Notes: generated by a model from the letters alone, not told the origin. A stretch of 46,504 nt of DNA from Planctomycetota bacterium (GCA_029259695.1 JAJDEQ010000089.1:1-46504); one strand, 5' to 3'. Positions 26,259 to 34,399 are shown, counted from the stretch's first letter. Numbers and translations are program-made.

Positions 26259-27107
26259 GTGGCCCCCGCCGCCGCTCCGACGCCGCCTCCGTCGTGCATA
26301 CTGACGGACCCGGCCGTCGCCGACAGCGACGAAACCCACCCGCGCGAGAAGACCGTCGTGGCCGACCCCGACCCCGCCCCCAACCCGCCTGCCCCCGAAC
26401 GCAACGAACCCCACGCCGCGCGCATCCGTGCCGATGCGCCGGGCGACAACACACCCGGGGATGCTTCGCTCGATGCGTCACTCTCCGGACCGGTGCCCCC
26501 GCTCAACGAGTCGATGGCGCTGGTGCGCAACGCACAGGGGGGTGACGGCGAGGCGCTGAACCAGTTGCTGGCGCGCTACCAGGATCGCCTGCGGCGCATC
26601 GTGCGCATCAAGCTGGGCACCCACCTGCGTGGGCAGTTCGACTCCATGGACATCGTGCAGAACACCAACCTGGTGGCGTTCCAGAAGATCGGCGACCTCG
26701 AACTGCAGAGCACGGCGGGCCTGATCCACTGGCTGAGTCGGATCGCCATCAACCAGATCCGCGACGCCAACGACTACGTCCACGCGCAGAAGCGTGACCC
26801 GCGCCGCGAAATCCGGCTGAACGACCGCGAAGAGAGCACGGCCTCCTCCGACCACGGTTACCAGCTCCCGGACAAAGCGCGCACGCCGGCCGAACGTGCG
26901 GCCGGCCAGGAGCTGGAGGGCATCGTCGACGACGCCGTCGCCGGGCTGCGCGAGGACTACCGCGACGTGATCCTGCTGCGCGACTACTACGGCGGGAGCT
27001 GGAGCTACGTGACCGAGCAACTGGGGCGCGACACGGTGGACGGCACGCGCCGCCTGTACGAGCGCGCGTGCCTGGCCCTCAGCCGCGAGCTCAAGCCGTA
27101 CCTCTGA
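26259..27107 (+). CDS. ECF-like RNA polymerase sigma factor
   Basis: 282 residues from GTG 26259, with GAAGG seven bases upstream. A disordered, Pro/Asp-rich N-terminus of about 85 residues precedes sigma region 2 (MALVRNAQGGDGEALNQLLA, RYQDRLRRIVRIKLG, MDIVQNTNLVAFQKIGDLEL, WLSRIAINQIRD), a charged linker, and region 4 (VAGLREDYRDVILLRDYYGG, SWSYVTEQLGRDTVDGTRRL). The set resembles the planctomycete ECF families found beside Ser/Thr kinases, with the divergent kinase 1.2 kb away. A plausible pathway is that a signal sensed by the kinase's SUMF1 domain leads to phosphorylation of this sigma factor or its long N-terminal tail. The 3' end overlaps the convergent aroA gene by 17 bases. Confidence 0.85.
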   Translation: MAPAAAPTPPPSCILTDPAVADSDETHPREKTVVADPDPAPNPPAPERNEPHAARIRADAPGDNTPGDASLDASLSGPVPPLNESMALVRNAQGGDGEALNQLLARYQDRLRRIVRIKLGTHLRGQFDSMDIVQNTNLVAFQKIGDLELQSTAGLIHWLSRIAINQIRDANDYVHAQKRDPRREIRLNDREESTASSDHGYQLPDKARTPAERAAGQELEGIVDDAVAGLREDYRDVILLRDYYGGSWSYVTEQLGRDTVDGTRRLYERACLALSRELKPYL

Positions 27108-28425
27108 GGCCCGCGAGCAGGGCGCCGAATCCGGGGAACGACACGTCGGCCGCAGCGCCCACCGGCCGCTCCCGTCCGCACACCTGGGCGGCCACGGCGG
27201 CCGTCAGTTCCAGGCGGTGATCGGCGGACACGTCGGGCGCTGCCGCTGCGGTGAGTACCGGGACGCCTGTGATGCGCAGCTCGTCGCCGACGACCGACAC
27301 CGGCACGCCCAGCTCCTGCAGCAACGCCGCCACCGTCGCGACCCGATCCGACTCCTTCAGGCGCAGCTCGGCCAGGCCGCCGAAGCGACTGGTGCCGTCG
27401 GCCAGGGCAGCGGCCAGCGCCAGGATCGGCAGTTCATCCACCAGGTCGGGCACGTCCGTGGGCCCGATGTCGAACGCCTTCAGGCGCCCGGCGAACGCCG
27501 CGCGCAGATCGCCGCGAGGGTCGGCAGGCTGCGGCGCGCCGTCGCGGGCGTCCCGACGCAGCACCATCACGTCGGCACCGGCCCGTTCGAGTGCACGCAG
27601 GAAGCCGGTGCGACGCGGCCAGAGACCCACGTCGCGAACCCACACCTCGCTGCCGGGCGTGAGCAACGTTGAGACCACCACGAACGCCGCCGCCGAGGGG
27701 TCCCCGGGAACGTCGACGGACGCCCCGCGCAACGGGCCGGGGAACACCGTCGTCACCCCGGGCTGCTGGTGCAGGCGCACACCGAACGTCGGCAGCATGC
27801 GTTCGGTGTGGTCGCGCGTGAGCACGTGCTGCACGACGGTCGTGGGTCCCTCGGCCACCAGGCCCGACAACAGCAGGGCGCTCTTGACCTGCGCGGACGG
27901 CAAGGCGACTTCGTGCGTCACCCCGGCGAGCCGTGCACCGGTCACCGTGACCGGCATCAGGTCGCCCTCGATGCGCGCTCCCGCCGAACGCAGCGGCTGC
28001 GCCACCCGCGCCATGGGGCGCCGGCGCAGCGACGGGTCTCCATCCAGGATCCAGCTTCCGGAGCGACCGGCGAGCAGCCCCAGCAGCAGCCGCGCGGCGG
28101 TGCCCGCATTGCGGCAGTCGAGGGGCCGCTCCACGCTGCGCGGCAGCGGGCAACCGGTGATCACGACATCGGCCGCGGCAGGACTCGCCGCCTCGGACCC
28201 GTCGGCCGCCGGTCCCTCTGGATGCCCGTCGCTCGAGGCGATCTCGGCACCGAGCGCGGCGACGACGTCGGCCGTGGCCCGGGTGTCACCGGCACGCAGG
28301 GCGCCGCGCACGTGCGTCCGACCGTCCGCGAACGCGCCGAGCAACAACGCGCGCTGGGTGACGGACTTGTCGCCGGGGACGCGGCAGGTCCCGATCAGAG
28401 GCCCTGGCGAAGCGGCGCTGCTCAC
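27091..28425 (-). CDS. aroA: 3-phosphoshikimate 1-carboxyvinyltransferase (EPSP synthase)
   Basis: Joins shikimate-3-phosphate and phosphoenolpyruvate in aromatic amino acid synthesis; cytoplasmic. 444 residues. Substrate motifs: VPGDKSVTQRALLLGAFADG (N-terminal lysine), DCRNAGTAARLLLGLLAG, DPSLRRRPMARVAQPLRSAG, LPSAQVKSALLLSGLVAEG, LVDELPILALAAALADGTS and LRLKESDRVATVAALLQELG, ending with DHRLELTAAVAAQVC. The glycine-rich loop reads NAGTAAR; in many enzymes it is NSGTTMR or NAGTAMR, so glyphosate sensitivity cannot be guessed. A 25-residue acidic insert (SSDGHPEGPAADGSEAASPA) lies at about residue 63-83. Start GTG 28423-28425 overlaps the stop of the CpsD-like gene by four bases, so the two are translationally coupled. 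Confidence 0.95.
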   Translation of the reverse strand: MSSAASPGPLIGTCRVPGDKSVTQRALLLGAFADGRTHVRGALRAGDTRATADVVAALGAEIASSDGHPEGPAADGSEAASPAAADVVITGCPLPRSVERPLDCRNAGTAARLLLGLLAGRSGSWILDGDPSLRRRPMARVAQPLRSAGARIEGDLMPVTVTGARLAGVTHEVALPSAQVKSALLLSGLVAEGPTTVVQHVLTRDHTERMLPTFGVRLHQQPGVTTVFPGPLRGASVDVPGDPSAAAFVVVSTLLTPGSEVWVRDVGLWPRRTGFLRALERAGADVMVLRRDARDGAPQPADPRGDLRAAFAGRLKAFDIGPTDVPDLVDELPILALAAALADGTSRFGGLAELRLKESDRVATVAALLQELGVPVSVVGDELRITGVPVLTAAAAPDVSADHRLELTAAVAAQVCGRERPVGAAADVSFPGFGALLAGLRGTA

Positions 28426-29432
28426 ACCTGCGGCTCGTCCTCTTCCTCTTCCTTGCGCTGCTGCTTGTTGACCTTGCGCAGGTAGGCCTTCTCCTGCTGG
28501 CGCAGCCGTGCCTCGGCCTTCTTGCGCGCCTTCAGACGAGCCGAACCCTTGCGCGTCATCTCCCGGTCGGAGGCATCGACGCGATAGTAGCCCGCCCGGT
28601 CGGAGTCATCGCGGTCGGGGGCCAGGCCGGTGAGGAACGTGCCCAGCACCCGGCCACCCGCGGTGCGGATGTTCTGCATCGTGCGCTGGACGAGCTCGCG
28701 ATTCGTCTCCTCCATACGCAGCACCACGAGCGCGCCGTTGGTGATCGCCGCCAGCACGCAGCCGTCGGTGTAGGGGTTGACCGGCGGCGTGTCGATGATC
28801 ACCCACGAGTAGCGACGCTTGAGTTCCTGCAACAGGTTGATGAAGCGTTCGGAGCTGAGCAGCTCGGCGGGGCTGGCCGGTTCGCGTCCCGCGGGGACCA
28901 GGTCGAGGTTCTTGACCACCGTGGGGTAGAGCACGTCCTTGAAGGACGCCTCGTCGAGGATCAACTCCGAGATGCCCGGTTCCTCGGGGATGCCGAAGAT
29001 CCCGCTCTGGGACGGCGCGCGAAAGTCGGTGTCGAGCAGGCACACGCGCGTGCCCGGCAACTCGGCCATGCACGCCGCGAGGTTGGCGGTGGTCACCGAC
29101 TTGCCCTCGCCCTTCACGCTGCTCGTCACCACCAGCGCCCATGGACCGCCCTCGCGGTTCATCGCCGTCAGGTTGGTGCGACACGCGCGATACTGCTCGG
29201 CGTGCAGGCTGCGCGCGTCGTGGTACATGATCAGGTTCTGATCGACGCGGCTGAGCAGACCACCGGGCCGTTCGAACTCGGTCGGCAGCTCGCGACCGTT
29301 CTCACCCTCTTCGCCATCGCCGGCGGGGTCGGGCGCTCCGGGCCCTCGGCCCCCGCCACCGCCCACGCCGACGCTCCCGCCGGAGGGCCGGGCGTCAGGT
29401 GAGTAGGCGTCGCTGTTGGGGAGATCAGCCAT
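28422..29432 (-). CDS. CpsD/CapB-type P-loop ATPase (BY-kinase-like)
   Basis: 336 residues. Cytoplasmic ATPase domain of the bacterial tyrosine kinase family that controls chain length and export of surface polysaccharide. Motifs: Walker A SSVKGEGKSVTTANLAACMA, Walker A' VCLLDTDFRAPSQSGIFG, Walker B WVIIDTPPVNPYTDG. The N-terminus is Gly/Pro-rich and disordered (about 1-60), followed by the helix that normally carries the EX2RX2R-like oligomerisation contact (EQYRACRTNLTAM). The tail (about 285-336) is a charged Lys/Arg/Glu helix with only three tyrosines rather than the usual tyrosine cluster, so autophosphorylation may be absent or different. No Wzc-type membrane activator lies in the window. 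It precedes and overlaps aroA. Confidence 0.85.
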   Translation of the reverse strand: MADLPNSDAYSPDARPSGGSVGVGGGGGRGPGAPDPAGDGEEGENGRELPTEFERPGGLLSRVDQNLIMYHDARSLHAEQYRACRTNLTAMNREGGPWALVVTSSVKGEGKSVTTANLAACMAELPGTRVCLLDTDFRAPSQSGIFGIPEEPGISELILDEASFKDVLYPTVVKNLDLVPAGREPASPAELLSSERFINLLQELKRRYSWVIIDTPPVNPYTDGCVLAAITNGALVVLRMEETNRELVQRTMQNIRTAGGRVLGTFLTGLAPDRDDSDRAGYYRVDASDREMTRKGSARLKARKKAEARLRQQEKAYLRKVNKQQRKEEEEDEPQV

Positions 29433-29503
29433 GGGGTCTGATGGTCATGTCGGCATTCGGGCGGCGCCGCCCTCAGCCGGGACGTCGATCGGTGGCAGGG
29501 CCA

Positions 29504-31201
29504 TCAGGCGGTCGAAGCCGGAAATGCGGCCCCGGGCATGCCCACCGCCGCCGTCACGGCCCGGGCGGTCTGCAGCAACACCTCGTCATCGTGGTCCCGC
29601 AGCCCCCCGGAAGCGGCCCGTGCTCTGCGAGCCATCCTCCGACACGCGCCCCGGGCCAGCAACAACTCATCGGCGGCAGCCTCCTCCCCCTGGGACTCGA
29701 CCTGGGCCCGGGCCCGGGCCAGGACCGCGACCTGGCCGTAGAGAGCGATGGCCTGATCGGCCAGGGCCCCCATCACGAGCTGACGCTCGCCCAGCTCCCG
29801 ACCGTGGGCCTGGATCGCCTTGCCGACGGCCTGGGCCAGGTCGGCCACGCCCATCGAGAGCGCCAGCGCGTCGCCCTGGAGCGGGGCCGGCACGTCGAGC
29901 GGATCGGGCGCCTCGGCGCCGGACAGGCGACGACCGTAGTGCTCCTGACTGGGCACGCCGGCGGCCAGGCGGGCGGCCGGCTCGCGCAGGCCCGACTTGG
30001 CGATCATCAGGCGCAGGATCTCGTTGGTGCCTTCGAAGATCATGTTCACGCGCGCATCGCGCAGCATGCGCTCGTACGGGTAGTCGGTCGTGAAGCCGTT
30101 GCATCCGGCGCATTGCACCGCGTCGTTGACCACCATCCACAGGGTCTCGGTGCCGAAGACCTTGCAGATCGCGGACTCGAGCGCGACGTCACCGCGCTGC
30201 TCGTCGACCATGCCCGTGGTCAGGAAGGTCATGCAGTCGAGGGCGTGGATGTCCTGGGCCATGCGGCCGAGCTTCTCCTGGATCATCTCGAAGCCGCCGA
30301 TCGGCTGTCCGAACTGCTGCCGCTCGGAAGTGTAGCGGGCCGCTTCTTCCAGCAGGAACCGGCTGGCCCCCAGGCAGTTGCCCGCCAATCCCGTGCGCCC
30401 GGCATTGAGGATCCGCAGCGCGATGCCGAAGCCCTCGCCCGGCTCGCCCACCAGGTTCTCCTTCGGGACCACGACGTTGTCGAACACCAGCGGCACGGTG
30501 GAGCTGCCGGTGATGCCCAGCTTCTCCTCCTCGGGTCCTGACTCGATGCCCATCGAGCGCTCCACCACGAAGCAACTGATCGACGGGCGCCCGTCCCCCC
30601 GTTCGTGATCGGGCGTGCGCGCGAACACGGTGAACAGGTCGGCGAAGCCGCCGTTGGTGATCCACAGCTTGTTGCCGTCGAGGCGGTACGACCGGCCGTC
30701 CTCGGTCAGGCGCGCGGTGGTCTTGAGCGACTGGGCGTCGCTCCCGGCACCCGCCTCCGACAGCGCGAAGGCCGCCTTGAGTTCCCCGGTGGCGAGGCGT
30801 GGCAGGTAGCGACTCTTCTGCTCGTCGTTGCCGAAGCGCACCAGGGCCTTGATGCCGATCGTCGAGTGCCCACCGGACATGATCGCCGTGGCGCCGTCGA
30901 AGGTGGCCAGGTCGGCACACACGTGGACGTACTGGGTCGCGTTCAGCTCCATGCCGTCGTACTGCTCGGGAATCGAGACGCTGAACAGCCCCATCTCGGC
31001 CAGGCCGTCCATGACCTCGGCGGGCAGGCAGTGGGCCTTGTCGATGGCCGAGGGATCGATGTGCTCGGCGGCGAAGCGGGACAGGGCGTCGCGCAGCATG
31101 CCGAGCAACTCGGCCTGATCGCCGTTCAGGCGCGGATAGGGCAGAGCCAGGTCCGTCCTGAGCTCGCCCAGGAACAGGTCGGCAACGATCGAGTCACTCA
31201 T
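29504..31201 (-). CDS. Acyl-CoA dehydrogenase, VLCAD/ACAD9-like
   Basis: FAD-dependent oxidation of acyl-CoA to trans-2-enoyl-CoA, probably of long chains. 565 residues, longer than the 380-residue short/medium-chain enzymes, with the C-terminal helical extension seen in VLCAD-type enzymes. Conserved parts: FALSEAGAGSDAQSLKTTA (flavin and acyl contacts), LDGNKLWITNGGFADLFTVF, FDNVVVPKENLVGEPGEGF, RYTSERQQFGQPIGGFEMIQ, and the catalytic-base segment NMIFEGTNEILRLMIAKSG with its glutamate at about residue 390. The C-terminal extension (about 430-565) is all helical. Start ATG 31199-31201 has no clear ribosome site. Divergent from the B12 riboswitch unit. No other beta-oxidation gene is adjacent. 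Confidence 0.94.
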   Translation of the reverse strand: MSDSIVADLFLGELRTDLALPYPRLNGDQAELLGMLRDALSRFAAEHIDPSAIDKAHCLPAEVMDGLAEMGLFSVSIPEQYDGMELNATQYVHVCADLATFDGATAIMSGGHSTIGIKALVRFGNDEQKSRYLPRLATGELKAAFALSEAGAGSDAQSLKTTARLTEDGRSYRLDGNKLWITNGGFADLFTVFARTPDHERGDGRPSISCFVVERSMGIESGPEEEKLGITGSSTVPLVFDNVVVPKENLVGEPGEGFGIALRILNAGRTGLAGNCLGASRFLLEEAARYTSERQQFGQPIGGFEMIQEKLGRMAQDIHALDCMTFLTTGMVDEQRGDVALESAICKVFGTETLWMVVNDAVQCAGCNGFTTDYPYERMLRDARVNMIFEGTNEILRLMIAKSGLREPAARLAAGVPSQEHYGRRLSGAEAPDPLDVPAPLQGDALALSMGVADLAQAVGKAIQAHGRELGERQLVMGALADQAIALYGQVAVLARARAQVESQGEEAAADELLLARGACRRMARRARAASGGLRDHDDEVLLQTARAVTAAVGMPGAAFPASTA

Positions 31202-31320
31202 GGGGAAGGAAGTCCGGGGTCCAGGGAGAAAGGGGCCGCACCTTGACCCCCAACGGGGAGTGTGTCAAAACGAGCGCGCCCGGCCCGCGTGGGTCGGCAC
31301 GTTCATTCATAGTCCTAAGA

Positions 31321-31547
31321 CGTTCCTCGGCCTCAGGGAAGACGGTGATAATCCGTCACGGTACCGCCGCTGTAAGCGGAGACAACGGACGCCGGGAGCA
31401 GTGAGCACGTGTCGCTTCGCGACACCCCACTGGCTCCAGCCACTGTCGCGCCTCGTCGCACTCCGGAGCAATGCTCCGGATCCGGCGAGACACGATGGGA
31501 AGGCGCGTCCCGAGGGAGATCCGCGAGTCAGAAGACCTGGTCGAACG
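31321..31547 (+). promoter_or_regulatory. Cobalamin riboswitch
   Basis: Matches the class I cobalamin aptamer. The core GGGAAGACGGTGATAATCCG begins at 31336, followed by an intact P3 stem, a GTACCGCCGCTGTAAGCGGA segment, then CCACTGG and GCCACTG near 31428-31445. A variable hairpin TCCGGAGC/GCTCCGGA lies at 31462-31480, then GGGAAGGCGCG (from 31497) and the B12 box GCGAGTCAGAAGACCTGG (31523-31540). CGTTC (31321-31325) pairs with GAACG (31543-31547) to close P1. It lies 181 bases upstream of an exported-protein gene on the same strand, and no other gene lies between. B12 binding is expected to lower expression. Confidence 0.9.
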
Positions 31548-31626
31548 AACTGTTTGTGCACTCCCCGGACATGGGAGGCGTACGAACCGTCCGTCCGCGA
31601 CACGGGAGTTCCCGTGTTCCAGCAAG

Positions 31627-31661
31627 GCCGCAGGGGATCCTGGATCCTCGGCGGCTTTCTT
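31627..31661 (+). terminator. Riboswitch expression-platform terminator
   Basis: Stem 31627-31638 pairs with 31644-31655 (11 pairs, one of them G-T, and one A/G mismatch), loop of five bases, then TTTCTT. It lies 80 bases after the aptamer and 68 before the start codon, where a transcriptional switch would sit. A preceding 7-bp hairpin (ACACGGG/CCCGTGT, 31600-31617) may belong to the alternative fold. Confidence 0.75.
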
Positions 31662-31728
31662 CGTTGATGCGGTCGGGCGCTCGCCCGCGCCAGTCCGGCG
31701 AGGCATGCCGATCCTGAAGGAGGATTTC

Positions 31729-33054
31729 ATGCGTCTCGCCCTGACCGCCCTGCTGTTGGGCTCCACTCTCTGCTCGTCCCGCGCTCACGCGTCGGACTTC
31801 ACCACCCCATCGGGCTTCAACTTCGAGTCCGTATCCGCCGGCGGCCCGGTGGCGGCCGTCCTGGACGACGGCACCATGCTGCTGAGCACCGGCGCGTTCG
31901 GCGCCGACGAACTCAGTGTGCTGCACGGCGACGGCTCCCTGACGCTCTTCGCCGACGGCTTCGGTTCGCTGGCCGGCATCGCCCAGTCGCCGGTGAGCGG
32001 CGACATCATCGTGGGTGATTCCCTCGGCGCGAACGCGCTGACGATCCTGCGCGACCTGAACCTGGACGGTGACGCGCTCGACGCAGGCGAGCACACCACG
32101 CACCCGGCCATCCTGCCGCTGCTCTCCAACGGCGAAGCGCCGCTGCCCTTCGACGTGGCTTTCGAGCCGGGCACCGACGTGTTCTACGTGTCCGGCAGCA
32201 CGCCTTTCGGTCCGGGCCTGGAGGGTGCGGTGCTGCGCGTCGACGGCGCCGGCGCGACCCTGTGGGCAGAGGACCTGGAGCTGGCGTCCGGCCTGGCCTG
32301 GGGTGATGGGCAACTCTACGTGGCCGACCTGGCCGCCGACTTCAGCGCCGCCCGCGTCGTGGCCCTGCTCGACGACAACACGGACGGCGATGCGCTCGAC
32401 GCCGGCGAGGCGATCGACTTCGCCACCGGCCTGAGCGGCGCGTTCGACCTGGTTCGCGCCAAGGACGGTTCGCTCTACGTCTCCGGCCTGCTCGACTTCG
32501 CCGACTTCTCCAGCCCGGTCGGGCGCCTGCTCCCGGACGGGAACGGCGACGGCCACACCGACGGCGTGGACGAACTGTCCATCGACGGCTTCGCGTTCTC
32601 GAGCACGCTCGTGCTCGTCGAAGGCGACCGCGGCTTCGAGGCCGGCGCCGCGGGCGACGGCGAGTTGTTCATCGGCGACTTCACCCTGCCCGACGGCTTC
32701 CGCCGGGTGCGCAGCGCACCGCACGCCAGCACGGTGGTGACCGGCGACGTGGCCAGCAACTCGAGCTTCGACGTGACCGTCAGCGGCGCCCCCGGCGCGG
32801 GCGCATTGTTCGTGATCTCGCTCGACCAGAGCACCAACTCGATCGCCGACATCGGCGACATCTGCCTCGGCTTCGACGGCCCCTACCTCCTGTTCCCGCC
32901 GCTCTTCACCGGACCGGGTGGCAGCGCCGAGTTCGAAGTCGTGTTCGGCGACGTGCCCGGGTTGGTGGGCCTGCCGATCACGATCCAGGGCTTCACCCTC
33001 GAGGGTGGCGACGTGGGCATCGGCGACGGCTTCGACTTCATCATTGCTCCCTGA
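31729..33054 (+). CDS. Exported beta-propeller-like protein under cobalamin riboswitch control
   Basis: 441 residues from ATG 31729, with AGGAGG directly upstream at correct spacing. Signal peptide RLALTALLLGSTLCSSRAHA. Residues about 30-335 show repeated blades of the SMP-30/NHL kind, each ending in a strand such as GSLTLFADGFGSLAGIAQSP, DIIVGDSLG, GQLYVADLAAD and GSLYVSGLLDFAD. Three EF-hand-like loops lie between blades: DLNLDGDALDAGE, DDNTDGDALDAGE and DGNGDGHTDGVDE. The last 110 residues form a separate beta domain (VSGAPGAGALFVISLDQS, ICLGFDGPYLLF, GLPITIQGFTL) of a type common at the C-terminus of planctomycete exported proteins. Bacteroides BtuG is a surface beta-propeller that binds B12 very tightly, so with a B12 riboswitch upstream a cobalamin-capture role is plausible; sequence alone does not prove it. 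Confidence 0.88.
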   Translation: MRLALTALLLGSTLCSSRAHASDFTTPSGFNFESVSAGGPVAAVLDDGTMLLSTGAFGADELSVLHGDGSLTLFADGFGSLAGIAQSPVSGDIIVGDSLGANALTILRDLNLDGDALDAGEHTTHPAILPLLSNGEAPLPFDVAFEPGTDVFYVSGSTPFGPGLEGAVLRVDGAGATLWAEDLELASGLAWGDGQLYVADLAADFSAARVVALLDDNTDGDALDAGEAIDFATGLSGAFDLVRAKDGSLYVSGLLDFADFSSPVGRLLPDGNGDGHTDGVDELSIDGFAFSSTLVLVEGDRGFEAGAAGDGELFIGDFTLPDGFRRVRSAPHASTVVTGDVASNSSFDVTVSGAPGAGALFVISLDQSTNSIADIGDICLGFDGPYLLFPPLFTGPGGSAEFEVVFGDVPGLVGLPITIQGFTLEGGDVGIGDGFDFIIAP

Positions 33055-33069
33055 ACCGGAAGTGGAGAC

Positions 33070-34122
33070 ATGACCATGAGACAGACCAGGACAAAGCAAC
33101 GCAGTCCTCCCCGTCGAGGACGTCGCACGGCCGCCGTCGCAGCCCTCGCGGCGCTGGCCTTCTCGCTACCGGGTGATCCCCACGCCGACAACGTGATCAG
33201 TTCGGTGATCGGTGACTTCGGCGGCTCCAATCCGTCCGAAGCCCTGGGGCCCCCCAACGGGGGCGGCATGTTCGTCGGTTCGGTCGAGGCGCACACGCTC
33301 GGCGTCGGCGGTTCGGTCACCCTCGAGTTCGCCAATCCCTGCGTGGATGGACCGGGGACCGATCTCATCGTGCAGGAGAACTCCTTCCTGCTGCTCGGCG
33401 ATGGGTCCCGCGCGTTCTGCGAGACGGCCATCGTCGAGGTGTCGAGCAACAACGTGCACTGGGCGCAGTTCCCCACCGTCTATCTGGGCCCACCGGTCCA
33501 GAGCGGCCCGTTCGACGGCGTGGAGCCCAACTGGTACGTGGGCTTCACCGGCGTGCTCCCGGTCTCGGCCGGGGCGACCCTCGGCGTCGACCCGCTCGAC
33601 GTGGTGAACGGGGGCGGCGACGCCTTCGACCTCGCCGACCTGGACGACCACCCGCTGGTGGACGCCGGGTTGCTGAGCCTCGGCTCGGTGCGCTACGTGC
33701 GCATCACCGACGTGGATTCGGGCAACACGCTCGATGACAACGGCACGCTGGTCTTCGACGCGGGGCTCGACGGCAGCGCGTCGGCGGACATCGACGCCGT
33801 GACGGCGGTGAACCACACGTTGAACCAGAGCTTCGATCGCCCGCGCGTCGAGATGACGCTGGACGACGCGGGCTTCCTCACCATCGAGCTGGCCGATCCC
33901 AACGGCATAGCCGACATCAAGACCGGACTCACGGCCTCGGTGAACGGCATCCCGATCGACTTCTTCCAGCTCCTGCCGTTCTTCCTGATCACCAACGCCA
34001 CGCCGTTCTCGGCGACGCTCGTGACCGGGCCGGTCCCCCCGGGGTTCGCCCAGGTCATCCTGCGTGTCGGCGCGGTGGACAACGCAGGCCTGGTGGGCGG
34101 CGACTCGCTGCACCTGTACTAG
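33070..34122 (+). CDS. Exported beta-sandwich protein, second gene of the cobalamin-regulated unit
   Basis: 350 residues. ATG 33070 lies two bases after GGAG; the second in-frame ATG (33076) has the better spacing and may be used. A long Arg-rich signal peptide (RRTAAVAALAALAFSLPGDP) precedes a domain beginning VIGDFGGSNPSEALGPPNGG. It continues with VGGSVTLEFANPCVDGPGTD, LIVQENSF and ETAIVEVSSNNVHWAQFPT, a pattern (NP.EALGPP, lG.GGsitL.F, DGpGpDf.V.EN, EvSsdG..W) I associate with cell-surface proteins found near B12 transport genes in other phyla. It contains one DVDSGNTLDDNG loop that may bind calcium. The C-terminal part (about 235-350) is a second beta domain. It starts 15 bases after the propeller gene and ends before a strong terminator. 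Confidence 0.85.
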   Translation: MTMRQTRTKQRSPPRRGRRTAAVAALAALAFSLPGDPHADNVISSVIGDFGGSNPSEALGPPNGGGMFVGSVEAHTLGVGGSVTLEFANPCVDGPGTDLIVQENSFLLLGDGSRAFCETAIVEVSSNNVHWAQFPTVYLGPPVQSGPFDGVEPNWYVGFTGVLPVSAGATLGVDPLDVVNGGGDAFDLADLDDHPLVDAGLLSLGSVRYVRITDVDSGNTLDDNGTLVFDAGLDGSASADIDAVTAVNHTLNQSFDRPRVEMTLDDAGFLTIELADPNGIADIKTGLTASVNGIPIDFFQLLPFFLITNATPFSATLVTGPVPPGFAQVILRVGAVDNAGLVGGDSLHLY

Positions 34123-34165
34123 CGAGGAGCCTGCGTCCGAGCAGGGTGCGGCCTCGACGAGACGC

Positions 34166-34207
34166 CGGCGCCGACGGGGGGCGATCCCCGCCGGCGCCGG
34201 TTTCGTT
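34166..34207 (+). terminator. Strong intrinsic terminator closing the cobalamin-regulated unit
   Basis: A 15-base stem (CCGGCGCCGACGGGG, 34166-34180, with 34187-34201) with a single mismatch, a six-base loop GGCGAT, then TTTCGTT. It lies 44 bases after the stop of the second exported gene. The rest of the 277-base space up to 34399 shows no other recognisable element. Confidence 0.88.
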
Positions 34208-34399
34208 GCCGTCGGGGAGCGCCGCCCAGGCTGGAACGCCTCCCGGAACCCATCCGAGCCGCAAGCCTGCGCGCAGGCGGAGGACGGCCTGGACACACGA
34301 CCGGCTGCGCGCGATCCGGGTCTCGATCCGCTGATTCGAGACCCTCTCCTCTCGCGCAGCTTCCTGGCACGGCGTGGCTCCAGTACCATTCCGGGCGAC

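Noticed and set aside
31243..31313. A sigma70 promoter before the cobalamin riboswitch (TTGACC near 31243, CATAGT near 31308)
   Set aside because: The two elements do not have the right spacing to each other, and the match is weak; the promoter must be nearby but cannot be placed.
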